64,000 nt of DNA from Hyphomicrobiaceae bacterium (GCA_023384095.1 JAHDXT010000005.1:1-64000); one strand, 5' to 3'; counted from the stretch's first letter, positions 44,391 to 53,625 are shown. A program made the numbers and translations. Notes: generated from the sequence alone by a model not told the origin.

Positions 44391-44485
44391 GGCGCCGGCT
44401 TGACGCGGCTGCGCCTTCTCGCGTTTATGGGCGCTGCCGCGCCCTGCGATGACGGGCAGCGGCCAGGATCGGCCGAGGACAATCG

Positions 44486-45091
44486 ATGCAGAAGTTCACG
44501 ACGCTCACCGGCGTGGCGGCGCCGTTGCCGATGATCAATGTCGACACCGACATGATCATCCCCAAGCAGTTCCTGAAGACGATCGCGCGCACGGGACTCG
44601 GCAAATCGCTGTTCTACGAGCTGCGCTACGACGAGAGCGGCGCGGACCGGCCCGAGTTCGTGCTGAACAAGCCGGCCTACCGGAACTCCGAGATCCTGGT
44701 CGCGGGCGACAATTTCGGCTGCGGGTCGAGCCGCGAGCACGCGCCCTGGGCGCTGCTGGACTTCGGCATCCGGTGCGTGATCTCGACGGGCTTTGCCGAC
44801 ATCTTCTACAACAACTGCTTCAAGAACGGCATTCTGCCCATAAAGGTGAAGCCGGAGGAGCTGGAGAAGCTGCTCGACGACGCCAGGCGCGGCGCCAACG
44901 CCAGGATTACCATCGACCTGGAGAAGCAGGAGATCCGCGGGCCGGACGGCGGCGTCATCGCGTTCGAGATCGACGCGTTCCGCAAGCATTGTCTGCTCAA
45001 CGGCCTCGACGACATCGGTCTGACGATGCAGAAGGAATCCTCGATCAGGGCCTACGAGGAGAGGACCGCGACTGCACGCCCGTGGGCTTAG
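44486..45091 (+). CDS. leuD: 3-isopropylmalate dehydratase small subunit
   Basis: LeuD is the swivelling small subunit that, with LeuC, isomerises 2- to 3-isopropylmalate in leucine synthesis. The 201-residue protein has the family motifs [12 protein letters not shown] (about residues 19-30), [15 protein letters not shown] (76-90) and [12 protein letters not shown]. The start ATG 44486 is clear. leuC is not adjacent; leuB lies 16 kb away at 61388, so the leucine genes are dispersed here. Confidence 0.95.
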   Translation: MQKFTTLTGVAAPLPMINVDTDMIIPKQFLKTIARTGLGKSLFYELRYDESGADRPEFVLNKPAYRNSEILVAGDNFGCGSSREHAPWALLDFGIRCVISTGFADIFYNNCFKNGILPIKVKPEELEKLLDDARRGANARITIDLEKQEIRGPDGGVIAFEIDAFRKHCLLNGLDDIGLTMQKESSIRAYEERTATARPWA

Positions 45092-45095
45092 CTCC

Positions 45096-45121
45096 CCTTT
45101 TCCCCATTTTCGGGGAGAAGG
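45096..45121. terminator. Bidirectional hairpin terminator between leuD and the Ada-like gene
   Basis: CCTTTTCCCC pairs with GGGGAGAAGG (10 bp with one wobble) around ATTTTC, extended by outer GCTCCC/GGGAGC. It lies 4 bases past the leuD stop and 16 bases before the convergent gene's stop, and probably ends both transcripts. It resembles the element at 42443 in base composition. Confidence 0.7.
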
Positions 45122-45136
45122 TGGGAGCGGAAAATC

Positions 45137-46042
45137 TCACGCCGCCGCCCGGCTGCGCAGCCAGCCCGCCTCCCAGCCGATCAGGGCCCGCTTGCGCGTG
45201 AGGCCCCAGTGATAGCCGCCGAGGCTGCCGTCGCCGCGCATCACGCGATGGCAGGGCACCACGAACGACAGCGGGTTGCGCCCGATGGCGGTCCCGACGG
45301 CCCGTGATGCGGCGGGGCGCCCGATGTGGCGGGCGATGTCGGCGTAGCTGACGGCGCGGCCGACGGGGATTCGCAGCAGCGCCTCCCACACGCGCACCTC
45401 GAAATCCGTCCCGATGAGAACGATCCGAACTGGCTGCCCGTCCTCCCCGCTCGTAGCGCCGAAGATGCGCTTGAAATGAGGCAATGTCCGCTCCGGCGCC
45501 TCGACATAGCGTGCGAACGGCCAGCGGCGCGTCATGTCGGCCAGCACCTCGGCGCGCGTCTGCCCTTCGTCCTCGTTGGTGAAGGCGAGGCCCGCAACGC
45601 CGCGGCTCGTCGTCATCAGCAGCGCCTCTCCGAAGGGGGAGGAATGAAACCCATAGGCGACCTCGAGGCCTTCCCCGCGCCGCTTGAAGTCTCCCGGCGT
45701 CATCGCCTCGTGATCGACAAAGAGGTCGTGCAGGCGGCTGGCGCCGGAAAGCCCCACCTCGTGCGCGCAGTCGAGCACGCTCGCGGAGCCCGCCAGCAGT
45801 CTGCGGGCATGGTCCGCGGTGATGGCCTGCACGAACTCCTTCGGGCTCAGGCCGCACCAGCGCTTGAACAGCTTCTGGCAGTGCGCGGGGCTGAGCTGGA
45901 GATGGCGGGCGAGGCGATCGAGATCGGGCTGCTCGTCCCACGTCTCGGTGAGGAACGCGATGGCGCGTCTGACATGGGCGTAGTCGCCCGAGGGCTCCTC
46001 GCGAGGCGGACTGATGCGGTTCACTTCGGGCTGCTGCAACAT
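45137..46042 (-). CDS. AraC-type/methylated-DNA-protein-cysteine methyltransferase (Ada-like)
   Basis: A 301-residue fusion: an AraC-type helix-turn-helix (LDRLARHLQLSPAHCQKLFK and the GASRLHDLF helix, about residues 30-115) followed by an O6-alkylguanine-DNA alkyltransferase domain. The acceptor cysteine lies in VVPCHRVMRGDGSLGGYHWG and the RAVG helix upstream. It lacks the N-terminal zinc-cysteine domain by which classical Ada senses methylphosphotriesters, so it is a truncated, two-domain Ada. Whether it still regulates genes is unclear; repair is likely. ATG 46042 fits the family length, but ATG 46123 (328 residues), with a distant GAGGA, is also possible. The DUF2244 gene is directly upstream. 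Confidence 0.85.
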   Translation of the reverse strand: MLQQPEVNRISPPREEPSGDYAHVRRAIAFLTETWDEQPDLDRLARHLQLSPAHCQKLFKRWCGLSPKEFVQAITADHARRLLAGSASVLDCAHEVGLSGASRLHDLFVDHEAMTPGDFKRRGEGLEVAYGFHSSPFGEALLMTTSRGVAGLAFTNEDEGQTRAEVLADMTRRWPFARYVEAPERTLPHFKRIFGATSGEDGQPVRIVLIGTDFEVRVWEALLRIPVGRAVSYADIARHIGRPAASRAVGTAIGRNPLSFVVPCHRVMRGDGSLGGYHWGLTRKRALIGWEAGWLRSRAAA

Positions 46043-46138
46043 GGCGAGCCTGTCGGTTCCTTCCACTGGCGCAGCCTGACATTTAAGCTTTGTCGCGCCC
46101 GCGGACGACCCGATTCTTGCCATGCCGGCGGCCAGTCC

Positions 46139-46633
46139 TCAGATGCGTGCGCCGCGCGCCTCGGTCAATGCGCCCCTGAGCGCGGACGCGAAGTCCCGCC
46201 GCTCGTCGTCGGTCAGGAACTGCGCGAACCTTAGCTCGCGGCCTTGCGCGGCGAGCCTGAGCTCGGTGTGCCCGTTTGGCCTCTCGTTGAGCAGCACGCG
46301 GGCCCAGAACGGGTTGAACTCGAAGCTCTCGCTGCGGCCGCTCGGATGGACGCGGGTCACGGTGAGCTGCTCGCGCGTGACGTCGACCAGCTCGAATCCC
46401 CGTCCCGAGCGGTAGTTCAGCTTGAAGGCCCCGTAGATCAGCATGACGTCGAGCGCAAAGAAGCCGAACACCGGCCAGGCGCCTGTCAACAGAAACAGGA
46501 TGCCGATGGCGAAGCTGATGACGCCCACGGCGGTCATGAGCATCACGAACCCTGCCGGGCTGAGGGAGCGGTGCGGCGTCAGAACGGCGTGGAAGCCGGA
46601 TTCGGGTTGCGCTCGACGGTCATTCTCAGCCAT
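46139..46633 (-). CDS. DUF2244 membrane protein
   Basis: A 164-residue protein with two hydrophobic helices close together (about residues 27-47 and 50-68). A soluble beta-rich tail follows with the DUF2244 pattern (LTVTRVHPSGRSESFEFNP; GRELRFAQFLTDDERRDF). This is a conserved alphaproteobacterial family of unknown function that commonly sits beside nth, as here, where the genes diverge across only 38 bases. The two starts therefore share a very short promoter region. Confidence 0.88.
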   Translation of the reverse strand: MAENDRRAQPESGFHAVLTPHRSLSPAGFVMLMTAVGVISFAIGILFLLTGAWPVFGFFALDVMLIYGAFKLNYRSGRGFELVDVTREQLTVTRVHPSGRSESFEFNPFWARVLLNERPNGHTELRLAAQGRELRFAQFLTDDERRDFASALRGALTEARGARI

Positions 46634-46671
46634 GACTGACGGTCTCTATCGCAGGCGGCAAACGAATAACG

Positions 46672-47391
46672 ATGGAAGCCAAGGCAAAGTTCTCCTCGCC
46701 ATCGCGCGCCGTGGCCCGCCCGACGCGGCGGCGGCCCAAGGCCAAGCTGTCGGCGGCGACGGTCCATGAGATCTTCCGCCGGTTCTCGGCAGCCAATCCC
46801 GATCCGAAGAGCGAGCTCGAGCACCATAACCCCTACACTCTGCTCGTCGCGGTCGTACTGTCGGCGCAGGCGACCGACGCGGGAGTGAACAAGGCGACCC
46901 GCCTGCTGTTCAAGACCGTCGACACGCCGGAGAAGATGCTGGCGCTCGGAGAGGACAGGCTGCGCGATGCCATCAGGACGATCGGCCTCTACCGCAACAA
47001 GGCGAGGAACGTCATCGCCCTGTCGGAGCGGCTGGTCGGCGAGCACGGCGGCGAGGTGCCTCGTGACCGCGACGCGCTCGAGCGGCTGCCGGGGGTCGGC
47101 AGGAAGACGGCCAACGTGGTGATGAACGTCGCCTTCGGGGCGCCGACCATGGCCGTCGATACGCATGTCCTCCGCGTGGCCAACCGCATCGGGCTGGCGA
47201 GCGGAACCACGCCGGTGCAGGTCGAGGAGCAGCTCCTGCGCATCGTTCCAGCCGAGTTTGCGCACCACGCACATCACTGGCTCATCCTGCATGGCCGCTA
47301 CGTCTGCAAGGCCAGGAAGCCCGAGTGCCCGCGCTGTCTCATTCGGGACCTCTGCCTCTTCGAGCCGAAGACGCTGCCGTCCGAGCTTTAG
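46672..47391 (+). CDS. nth: Endonuclease III
   Basis: A DNA glycosylase/AP lyase for oxidised pyrimidines. The 239-residue protein has the helix-hairpin-helix LPGVGRKTANVV (catalytic Lys near 145) and the catalytic Asp in AVDTHVLRV near 163. The C-terminal 4Fe-4S loop is C-x6-C-x2-C-x5-C (YVCKARKPECPRCLIRDLC). A basic N-terminal extension of about 25 residues precedes the domain. Its stop is only 3 bases from the convergent GMC oxidoreductase stop, with no terminator between them. Confidence 0.95.
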   Translation: MEAKAKFSSPSRAVARPTRRRPKAKLSAATVHEIFRRFSAANPDPKSELEHHNPYTLLVAVVLSAQATDAGVNKATRLLFKTVDTPEKMLALGEDRLRDAIRTIGLYRNKARNVIALSERLVGEHGGEVPRDRDALERLPGVGRKTANVVMNVAFGAPTMAVDTHVLRVANRIGLASGTTPVQVEEQLLRIVPAEFAHHAHHWLILHGRYVCKARKPECPRCLIRDLCLFEPKTLPSEL

Positions 47392-47394
47392 CCT

Positions 47395-49095
47395 TTACAC
47401 GGGAGCCAGGGCGCCGGGCTCGGCGGGTGTCGCCGGCTCGGCGACGGGAACTGGCCGGCCGTCGAAGGAGAGGCCGAGATCCTGGGCCATGTGCAGCATC
47501 GCTCGCTCGGCGATGGCCGTGATGGTCAGCAGCGGGTTGACGCCGAGGGATCGCGGGATGACCGAGCCGTCCATGACGTAGAGGCCCGGATGGAATTCGC
47601 TGGACCCGGCATCCGGCCGTCCGTCGAACACCTGCCCCTTGTGGTTGACGACGGCCTCGTCGCGGTCGCCGCCCATGACGCAGCCGCCGAGCGGGTGGGC
47701 TGTGGCCGGCTGGCGGCCCATCAGCGTTCCCGACAACGGGTTCTTCACGTAGCTGCCGCCGACCCCGCTCACGAGGCTCGAGAGAACGGCATCGAGCCGC
47801 TGATAGACCGGCTCGCCTGCCGCGCCCGGCCACGAGAGGGCAACCCGCTCTCCGTCGAGCACGAGGCGGCCGCCGGACTTGTCGTGGGAGACGGCGAAGA
47901 ATGTCTGCAGCCGGCCGAAGGGGCCTTTGTAGACGCCGCTCACCAAGCTCTGCAGCGCGCCCAGCAGCCGTCCGTTCGGCATGAACATGACCGGCAGGAC
48001 AGGAGCCAGGGCGGAGGGGAGCACGCCCTCCTGGACCGTCAGCTCGCGGCTGAGATCGGCGGCATCGCGGATCTCGATCTGGCCGGAGACGCAGGCGCCG
48101 ACGCAAGCCTCGAGCTCGACCCGCGGCGGGTGCCCGACCCCGATGGCGTTCACCAGCGGCTTGGCTCCGTAGCCGAAGGCGATGATGTCGCCGTTTGCCG
48201 AGAAGCGCTCGCCGAGTCGCGGCGACAGCGCGAGTCCGCCGGCCCGCGACCGCAGCAGGATCTCCGTCGAGCCGAGGGTGCCGGCGGCCAGCACCAGCAG
48301 CTCCGCCGACATGGCGACTTCCCTCTCCTTGCCGCGGGCCTCGTCGAGCCGGGTGACGTCCACCTGCCAGCGTCCGTCCGGGCGACGCGAGAGGGAGTGC
48401 GCCAACGCTTCGGTAAAGAGGTGTGCGCCGTGGCGGACGGCGTCGGGAAGATAGGTGAGCGCCACCGTATTCTTCGCGCCCACGTTGCATCCCCCGCAGC
48501 AGTCGCCGCAGCGGGTGCAGGCCGGCTGCGCGATGCCGGCGGCATTCACCGTCTCGTTGAAGTTGACGGCCACGGGCGCGGCGACAGGCTCGGCGCCGAA
48601 CGCCCGGCCGGCCTCGGTGAGCGCCTTGTGCTTCGTGTGCTCCGTCGCCCGCGGGTCGCTCGCCGGGCTCAGCCAGCGCCGGGCGCGGCGATAGCCCTCG
48701 GCGAGCAGACCGTCCTGACGGATCTCGCCGGGCCAGACCTCGTCGGCAAAAACGCGGTGATCGGGCTCGAGCGCCACGCCGGCATTGACCAGCGATCCGC
48801 CGCCGAGACCGCAGCCGACCAGGACGTGCATGTCCTCGCCGAGCCGCACGTCGTAGAGGGCGGTCTCGCGGCCCATGGCGACGCGCCTGCCCCGCACCTG
48901 CAGCTCGTTGCGGAGGTCTGGAAACCGGTCCGGGAACTCGCCGGTCAGGAACTCGCGGCCCCGCTCGAGCACCGCGACACGTTTGCCCGCGCGCGCCAGC
49001 CGCGATGCCGCGACGCCGCCGCCGTAGCCCGAGCCGACCACGATGACGTCATACCGGTCGTGCCGTGAATCGAGATTGCGAGCGAGCCTAGACAT
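47395..49095 (-). CDS. GMC-family FAD-dependent oxidoreductase, cholesterol-oxidase-like
   Basis: A 566-residue flavoprotein. The N-terminal FAD motif is VIVVGSGYGGGVAASRLA (residues 18-35) and the C-terminal GMC parts include THPLGG-like AHPLGGCVMGG and GVNPLLTITAIAERA. A cysteine cluster, CTRCGDCCGGC, near residues 197-207, is a feature of the cholesterol-oxidase-like branch and could bind a metal or Fe-S cluster. No export signal is seen. It would oxidise an alcohol; the substrate is unknown. TGGAG lies 7 bases before the ATG at 49095; a longer frame to 49161 is less likely. The TonB-family gene is upstream on the same strand. Confidence 0.85.
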   Translation of the reverse strand: MSRLARNLDSRHDRYDVIVVGSGYGGGVAASRLARAGKRVAVLERGREFLTGEFPDRFPDLRNELQVRGRRVAMGRETALYDVRLGEDMHVLVGCGLGGGSLVNAGVALEPDHRVFADEVWPGEIRQDGLLAEGYRRARRWLSPASDPRATEHTKHKALTEAGRAFGAEPVAAPVAVNFNETVNAAGIAQPACTRCGDCCGGCNVGAKNTVALTYLPDAVRHGAHLFTEALAHSLSRRPDGRWQVDVTRLDEARGKEREVAMSAELLVLAAGTLGSTEILLRSRAGGLALSPRLGERFSANGDIIAFGYGAKPLVNAIGVGHPPRVELEACVGACVSGQIEIRDAADLSRELTVQEGVLPSALAPVLPVMFMPNGRLLGALQSLVSGVYKGPFGRLQTFFAVSHDKSGGRLVLDGERVALSWPGAAGEPVYQRLDAVLSSLVSGVGGSYVKNPLSGTLMGRQPATAHPLGGCVMGGDRDEAVVNHKGQVFDGRPDAGSSEFHPGLYVMDGSVIPRSLGVNPLLTITAIAERAMLHMAQDLGLSFDGRPVPVAEPATPAEPGALAPV

Positions 49096-49238
49096 TCGTA
49101 CTCCAGGGCTGAATGCAGGTTGGCCAGCGCAGGCGCGGGCCCGCAGTTTCACTTTGCCCATCTACCCGAACGCCAAATCCCCGTCTGCAACGTCGGTCAA
49201 CAGGCGTGCAGTCACCCGACCAGCTTCCGGGCCGCCGG

Positions 49239-50201
49239 TTATCGGAAGATGTAGGGCACCTCGTAGCTGAGCTGCGCGTTCGCGAGGGCGGCCGGCGGAG
49301 CCGGGAACTTTGCGTTGCGCACGGCGGAAAGGGCTGCCTCGTCGAGCACCCGCCGCCCGCTCGAGCTCAAGACGCGCGCCTCGCTCACCTCTCCGGTGCG
49401 GGCGACGGTGAAGCCGATCCGGACGGTTCCGCGCACGCCCGCCGACGCCGGCGGCTTGCGTTTTGCCAGCGTCTCGATGACGGACTTGGCATACGCGTTC
49501 GCGGCGCCGGGGCTGGCGGCAGCGGCCTGCCGGCCCGAGGCCTCGACGCCGTCGATGCCGCGGGCCGCGGCCCCGCCTTCCTCCGCTGCCTCGCTCGCCT
49601 CCGAAGCCTTGGAGGGGTCGGCTGCTTCGGGCTGGGTCTGCTCCTGGTGCTTCGGCTCGGTCTCGGGCTCCTGCTCGTCGGGCTGGTCGGGCCGGGATTC
49701 GGCGATCCTCAAGGCGAGGTCCGTCGGCTCGGCTGGCGCCTTCTCCTCCTTGGCGTCGGGCATGACGAGGTCGGGCATCGGGCCGGCAGGCTGGGTTTCG
49801 GGATCGGCCGGGCTCGGCTTCAGGTCTGCCGCAGCGGCGCGCGCCTCGGCGGGGAGCGCGCCTTGGGCGGCATAGTCGACCGGATCGGGAGGCGCGGCTG
49901 CGGTCTGCGCGCCGGCAAACCTGCTCTCCAGGACCTTGGAGGAGACGATCTCGATGTCGATGGCCTCGAGCTCGGTCCCCCCGGCGCCGACCAGGCCGAA
50001 ACCAGGAGACCAGGAGAGCGCCAGAAGCAGGAGCGCGTGCCCCGTGAAGGCGGCCAGCAGGCTGGCCGCCCAGCCTCTCCGCTGTGCGGCGCGCGGCAGG
50101 CCCTCGGCCGCGGAAAGGTCGATCGAGACGGCGTCGGGAGCGGGCGGGAGTGGGGCCGCATCCCGCTCATCGGCGACAGGTTCGGGGCTCGATTCGCTCA
50201 T
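49239..50201 (-). CDS. TonB-family energy-transduction protein
   Basis: A 320-residue TonB-like protein: a cytosolic N-terminus of about 42 residues, one membrane helix (about 44-65), a long Pro/Ala/Glu/Gln-rich periplasmic linker and a C-terminal TonB domain (about 235-320). The domain shows VRGTVRIGFTVARTGEVSEA, then LDEAALSAVRNAKFPAPP and a final LSYEVPYIFR. It would couple inner-membrane energy to an outer-membrane receptor. No ExbB/ExbD or TonB-dependent receptor is in the window, so its partners are elsewhere. Confidence 0.88.
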   Translation of the reverse strand: MSESSPEPVADERDAAPLPPAPDAVSIDLSAAEGLPRAAQRRGWAASLLAAFTGHALLLLALSWSPGFGLVGAGGTELEAIDIEIVSSKVLESRFAGAQTAAAPPDPVDYAAQGALPAEARAAAADLKPSPADPETQPAGPMPDLVMPDAKEEKAPAEPTDLALRIAESRPDQPDEQEPETEPKHQEQTQPEAADPSKASEASEAAEEGGAAARGIDGVEASGRQAAAASPGAANAYAKSVIETLAKRKPPASAGVRGTVRIGFTVARTGEVSEARVLSSSGRRVLDEAALSAVRNAKFPAPPAALANAQLSYEVPYIFR

Positions 50202-50350
50202 CCCGGTTCCGGAGCAGGCCGGCGCTCGTGCGCCTGCCGGAACCCATTACACCACGGATCGTGACCTGTCGTGTGGACCCGATGTCGTACCCACCATTCC
50301 GCAGCACGGGCAGATGCGGCGTCGCACCGGCGAATCTTACGTGCGTCGCG

Positions 50351-51670
50351 CTAATCGCCGTACATCACCCCCGGCAGCCAGAGCGCGATCTCGGGGAACA
50401 CGATGATAAGCACCAGTGCCAGGAGCTGCAGACCCATGAACTGCAGCATCCCCATGTAGATGTCGGAGAGTTGCCACTCGGGCACCACCCCCTTGAGGAA
50501 GTAGGCCGACAGCGCCACCGGCGGCGACAGCCAGGCCGTCTGCAGGTTCACGGCGACCAGGATGCCGAACCAGGTCTTGTCGAACCCGAGGCTCTCCACC
50601 AGCGGCAGCAGGAAGGGAACGACGATCAGCACGATCGGCACCCACTCGAGCGGCCAGCCGAGCAGGAAGATCAGCGCCATGACCATCGCCAGGATGATAT
50701 AGCGGTTGAGCTCCAGCCCGAGCAGCACCTCGGTCAGCATGGTCGGCGTGCCTAGCCGCGCGAACACGGCGCCGAAGAAGTTCGAGGCGGCGACCAGGAA
50801 CAGGATCAGGACGGAGATCTCCAGGGTCTTGATCAAAGCCTCGCGGAAATTGGCCCAGGTCAGCCGCCGGTAGGCGAGCGCCAGCAGCAGCGCCCCGGCC
50901 GCGCCGCAGCCGGCGCCCTCCGTGGGCGTCGCAAAGCCGAACAGGATGCTGCCGAGGGAGGCCAATACGAGGGCGGCCGGCGGGAACAGGCCGGCAAAGA
51001 AGTCCACCCAGATCTCCCCTCTCGTCGTGGCGTGGAACTCTTTCGCCAGAGGCGGTCCGAGGGAGGGATTGATCCAGCAACGTGTCATAGCGTAGACGGT
51101 GAACGTCACAGCCAGCAGAATCCCCGGCAGGATTGCGGCCGCGAACAGCGTCGTGACGGGCACCTCCAGCACCGGCCCCATCACGACGAGCATGATGCTC
51201 GGTGGAATGAGGATGCCGAGCGTGCCGCCGGCCGTGATCAGGCCGGACGAGAGCCGCACGTCATATCCGGAGCGGATCATCGGCTTGCCGGCCATGATGC
51301 CGAGGATCGTCACGGACGCGCCGACGATGCCGGTCGCGGCGGCGAAGATCGTGGCGACGAACATGACCGCGAGGAACAGCGAGCCGCGCGTGTTGGCGAG
51401 CATCTTCTGCACGGAGCTGAACAGGCGCTCCATGAGGTTCGCCTGCTCCATCATGATGCCCATGAAGATGAAGAGCGGCACCGCCGCCAGCGTCTGCTCC
51501 ATCATCGTGGCGTTGAACTGGAGCGTCAGCAGGTAGAAGACGAGATTGCCGAACCCGAAGTAGCCGAACACGATGCCGAGGAAGAGCAGCGTGAACGAGA
51601 TCGGGAATCCGATGAAGATGGCGAACAGCATGGCCCCGACCATCGCGAGGCCGATCAGCTCCGGTGTCAT
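50351..51670 (-). CDS. dctM: TRAP transporter large permease DctM
   Basis: The 439-residue, about 12-helix membrane subunit of a TRAP organic-acid transporter, driven by a Na+ gradient. Typical DctM features are FIGFPISFTLLFLGIVFGY near the N-terminus, LFIFMGIMMEQANLMERLF and TLGILIPPSIMLVVMGPV. Its ATG overlaps the dctQ stop (ATGA at 51667-51670), so the two are co-translated. The stop lies 149 bases before the TonB-family start, probably the end of the operon. Confidence 0.95.
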   Translation of the reverse strand: MTPELIGLAMVGAMLFAIFIGFPISFTLLFLGIVFGYFGFGNLVFYLLTLQFNATMMEQTLAAVPLFIFMGIMMEQANLMERLFSSVQKMLANTRGSLFLAVMFVATIFAAATGIVGASVTILGIMAGKPMIRSGYDVRLSSGLITAGGTLGILIPPSIMLVVMGPVLEVPVTTLFAAAILPGILLAVTFTVYAMTRCWINPSLGPPLAKEFHATTRGEIWVDFFAGLFPPAALVLASLGSILFGFATPTEGAGCGAAGALLLALAYRRLTWANFREALIKTLEISVLILFLVAASNFFGAVFARLGTPTMLTEVLLGLELNRYIILAMVMALIFLLGWPLEWVPIVLIVVPFLLPLVESLGFDKTWFGILVAVNLQTAWLSPPVALSAYFLKGVVPEWQLSDIYMGMLQFMGLQLLALVLIIVFPEIALWLPGVMYGD

Positions 51671-52266
51671 GCGTCAGGCCACCGTCCGGTTCTTGCCGCG
51701 TAGATGCTCTTGAGGAGCTCCGATACGCCCTGCACGACGAGAAGGAGAACGCCGATCGGCAGCGCGCTTCGCACCGGCCCGAGCAGCGGGGCGAATGCCG
51801 TGTCCATGCCGCGCTCGCCGCGGATGAGCGACGTCCACGCCCAGTCGAACGACACCCAGAGCAGCAGGATCATCGAGGGGAAGAAGAAGAGGACATAGAG
51901 TGTCGCGTCGACGCGCCCCTGGGTGCGCACGCTCCAGTCCCGGTAGAGGAAGTCGGAGCGGATGTGCACGCCCCGCGACAGGCCGTACGCGGCGCCGAGC
52001 ACGAACATGGCGCCATAGAACATGCGGCTGATGTCGAAGGCCCAGATGGTGGGCGCGGTGAAGGCGTAGCGGGCGACGACCTCGTAGATCATCGCGAAGA
52101 TGATCGGGATCACCATCCAGGAGGCGATGCGGCCGACCCAGACGCTCAGGCGGTCGATGCAGATGATCGTCCGCGCCATCCACGCCGGCATGTCGTCCGG
52201 CATCCTGCCGAGCGCCTGCCTGCGGCCAGCGATCATCTCGTCGGTCATTTCCGGAGCTTTGGCCAT
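51667..52266 (-). CDS. dctQ: TRAP transporter small permease DctQ
   Basis: A 199-residue, four-helix membrane subunit. The DctQ pattern is seen in MIYEVVARYAFTAPTIWAFD, MFVLGAAYGLSRGVHIRSDF and the closing PIGVLLLVVQGVSELLK helix. It forms a complex with DctM and couples to the binding protein DctP. The ATG at 52266 is preferred; ATGs at 52248 and 52311 are alternatives without strong ribosome-binding sites. dctP lies upstream, separated by a hairpin. Confidence 0.9.
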   Translation of the reverse strand: MAKAPEMTDEMIAGRRQALGRMPDDMPAWMARTIICIDRLSVWVGRIASWMVIPIIFAMIYEVVARYAFTAPTIWAFDISRMFYGAMFVLGAAYGLSRGVHIRSDFLYRDWSVRTQGRVDATLYVLFFFPSMILLLWVSFDWAWTSLIRGERGMDTAFAPLLGPVRSALPIGVLLLVVQGVSELLKSIYAARTGRWPDA

Positions 52267-52361
52267 GCTGGTCCCGGATGGCGCTCGTGCGGCGGAGAAA
52301 CTCTGCCGCACGAGCCAGACAGATCTATCTGAAGAGGAGATGTGCAGGCGGGCTCGAGTGC

Positions 52362-52394
52362 CATCTGGACGCGCAAGGGGCTCGCGTCCAGATG
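52362..52394 (-). other. 12-bp hairpin between dctP and dctQ
   Basis: CATCTGGACGCG and CGCGTCCAGATG form a perfect 12-bp stem with a 9-base loop, starting 18 bases past the dctP stop on the minus strand. No U-run follows, so it more likely protects the 3' end of dctP mRNA, or partly terminates, giving more binding protein than permease. That arrangement is common in operons for binding-protein-dependent transporters. Confidence 0.65.
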
Positions 52395-52412
52395 CGCATT
52401 GCCCATGCTCGG

Positions 52413-53531
52413 CTACTTCTTCAACGCTTTAGCGTAGGCTTCGCCCAGATTGGCGTTTGCGCGCTGAGCCTGGGCCCAGAACGGGATGGCTGACTTCGCA
52501 AAGGCTTCTTGCGAATCGAAGACCTTCTTGAAGAAGGCGTTCTCGCTCGCATTCTTCTCCAGGACCTTCTTGGCGGCAGCCATGTACTCCCTGAAGTAGT
52601 CGTCCGGCGTGTCGTGAACCTGGACGCCGTGCTTCGACGTCAGCTCCTCGAGAGCCTTGCCGTTCTCCAGGATGCGGTAAGCGACGGTCTTCATCAGCGA
52701 AGCGTTCGCTGCTACCTCGAGCGCCTTCTTCTGGCCCTTCGACATGCCATTGTAGACGTCGCCGTTGATGTAGAGGTCGGCGTTCACCACGACCTGGTGA
52801 AGTCCCTGCATGTAGTAGTGCTTGAGCACTTTCTGGAAGCCGTAGATCAGGTCCGGCTTCGGGCAGCACCACTCGGCGCCGTCGATGACGCCCTTCTCCA
52901 GTGCGGGCAGGATCTCGCCACCGCCCATGGCCACAGCCGCAACGCCGATGTCCTTGTAGATCTGGCCGGGTATGCCGGGCGGCATGCGGAAGCGGAGCTT
53001 GCGGAAGTCGTCCATCGACTGGATCGGGTTCTTTGTCCAGCCGAGGGCCTCGGGGCCGACCGGCTGCAGGATGAAGCCCTTGACGTTGACCTTCATCTCC
53101 TTCCAGAGCTGGTCATAGAGTTCCTTGCCGCCGCCGTAGAGATACCAGGAGACCCAGGCGAAGTTGTCCATGCCGAGGCCCGAGCCGGCAGGCGGCGAGC
53201 CAAACAGCGTCGCGGCGGGGTGTTTGCCGGACCAGTAGTGAGTCCAGGCGAAACCGCCTTCGATCAGCCCCTTGTCGACGGCGTCGAGAGTGTCGTTGAC
53301 AGCAACGATGGCGCCGGCCGGCAGCACCTCCATCTGCACGGTGTTGTTGGTCAGCGCCGCGACGTCCGCCGCGAACTCCTTCAGCATCGTGACTTCGTCC
53401 GCGCTGGTCGGGATCACCGACTGGATGCGGATCTTCACCGTCTTGTCCTGGGCGATGGCGCCGCCTGACGCCAGCGACGCCGCCATCGCGACAGCGCCGA
53501 AGCCGCCGACGAGCCAGTTTTTCAACGACAT
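52413..53531 (-). CDS. dctP: TRAP transporter solute-binding protein DctP (2-oxo-acid-type)
   Basis: A 372-residue periplasmic binding protein. The signal peptide covers about residues 1-27 (SGGAIAQ, then DKTVKIRI). The mature protein has the ligand arginine in LRFRMPPGIPG and the segment ALEKGVIDGAEWCCP, a pattern I associate with binding proteins for pyruvate, lactate and other short 2-oxo or 2-hydroxy acids (TakP-like), though the exact ligand is not readable. GGGAGGAA lies about 9 bases before the ATG at 53531. A dyad, a candidate operator, lies about 100 bases upstream, and the IclR gene follows beyond it. Confidence 0.92.
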   Translation of the reverse strand: MSLKNWLVGGFGAVAMAASLASGGAIAQDKTVKIRIQSVIPTSADEVTMLKEFAADVAALTNNTVQMEVLPAGAIVAVNDTLDAVDKGLIEGGFAWTHYWSGKHPAATLFGSPPAGSGLGMDNFAWVSWYLYGGGKELYDQLWKEMKVNVKGFILQPVGPEALGWTKNPIQSMDDFRKLRFRMPPGIPGQIYKDIGVAAVAMGGGEILPALEKGVIDGAEWCCPKPDLIYGFQKVLKHYYMQGLHQVVVNADLYINGDVYNGMSKGQKKALEVAANASLMKTVAYRILENGKALEELTSKHGVQVHDTPDDYFREYMAAAKKVLEKNASENAFFKKVFDSQEAFAKSAIPFWAQAQRANANLGEAYAKALKK

Positions 53532-53625
53532 GCTCAGCTTCCTCCCTGGGTTTCGGCCACTTCGTCCGGGGCCGGTTTATGAGCCAGCGATAGGGTCCTG
53601 TCTCAATGGCCCTGTTCGCACTCCA

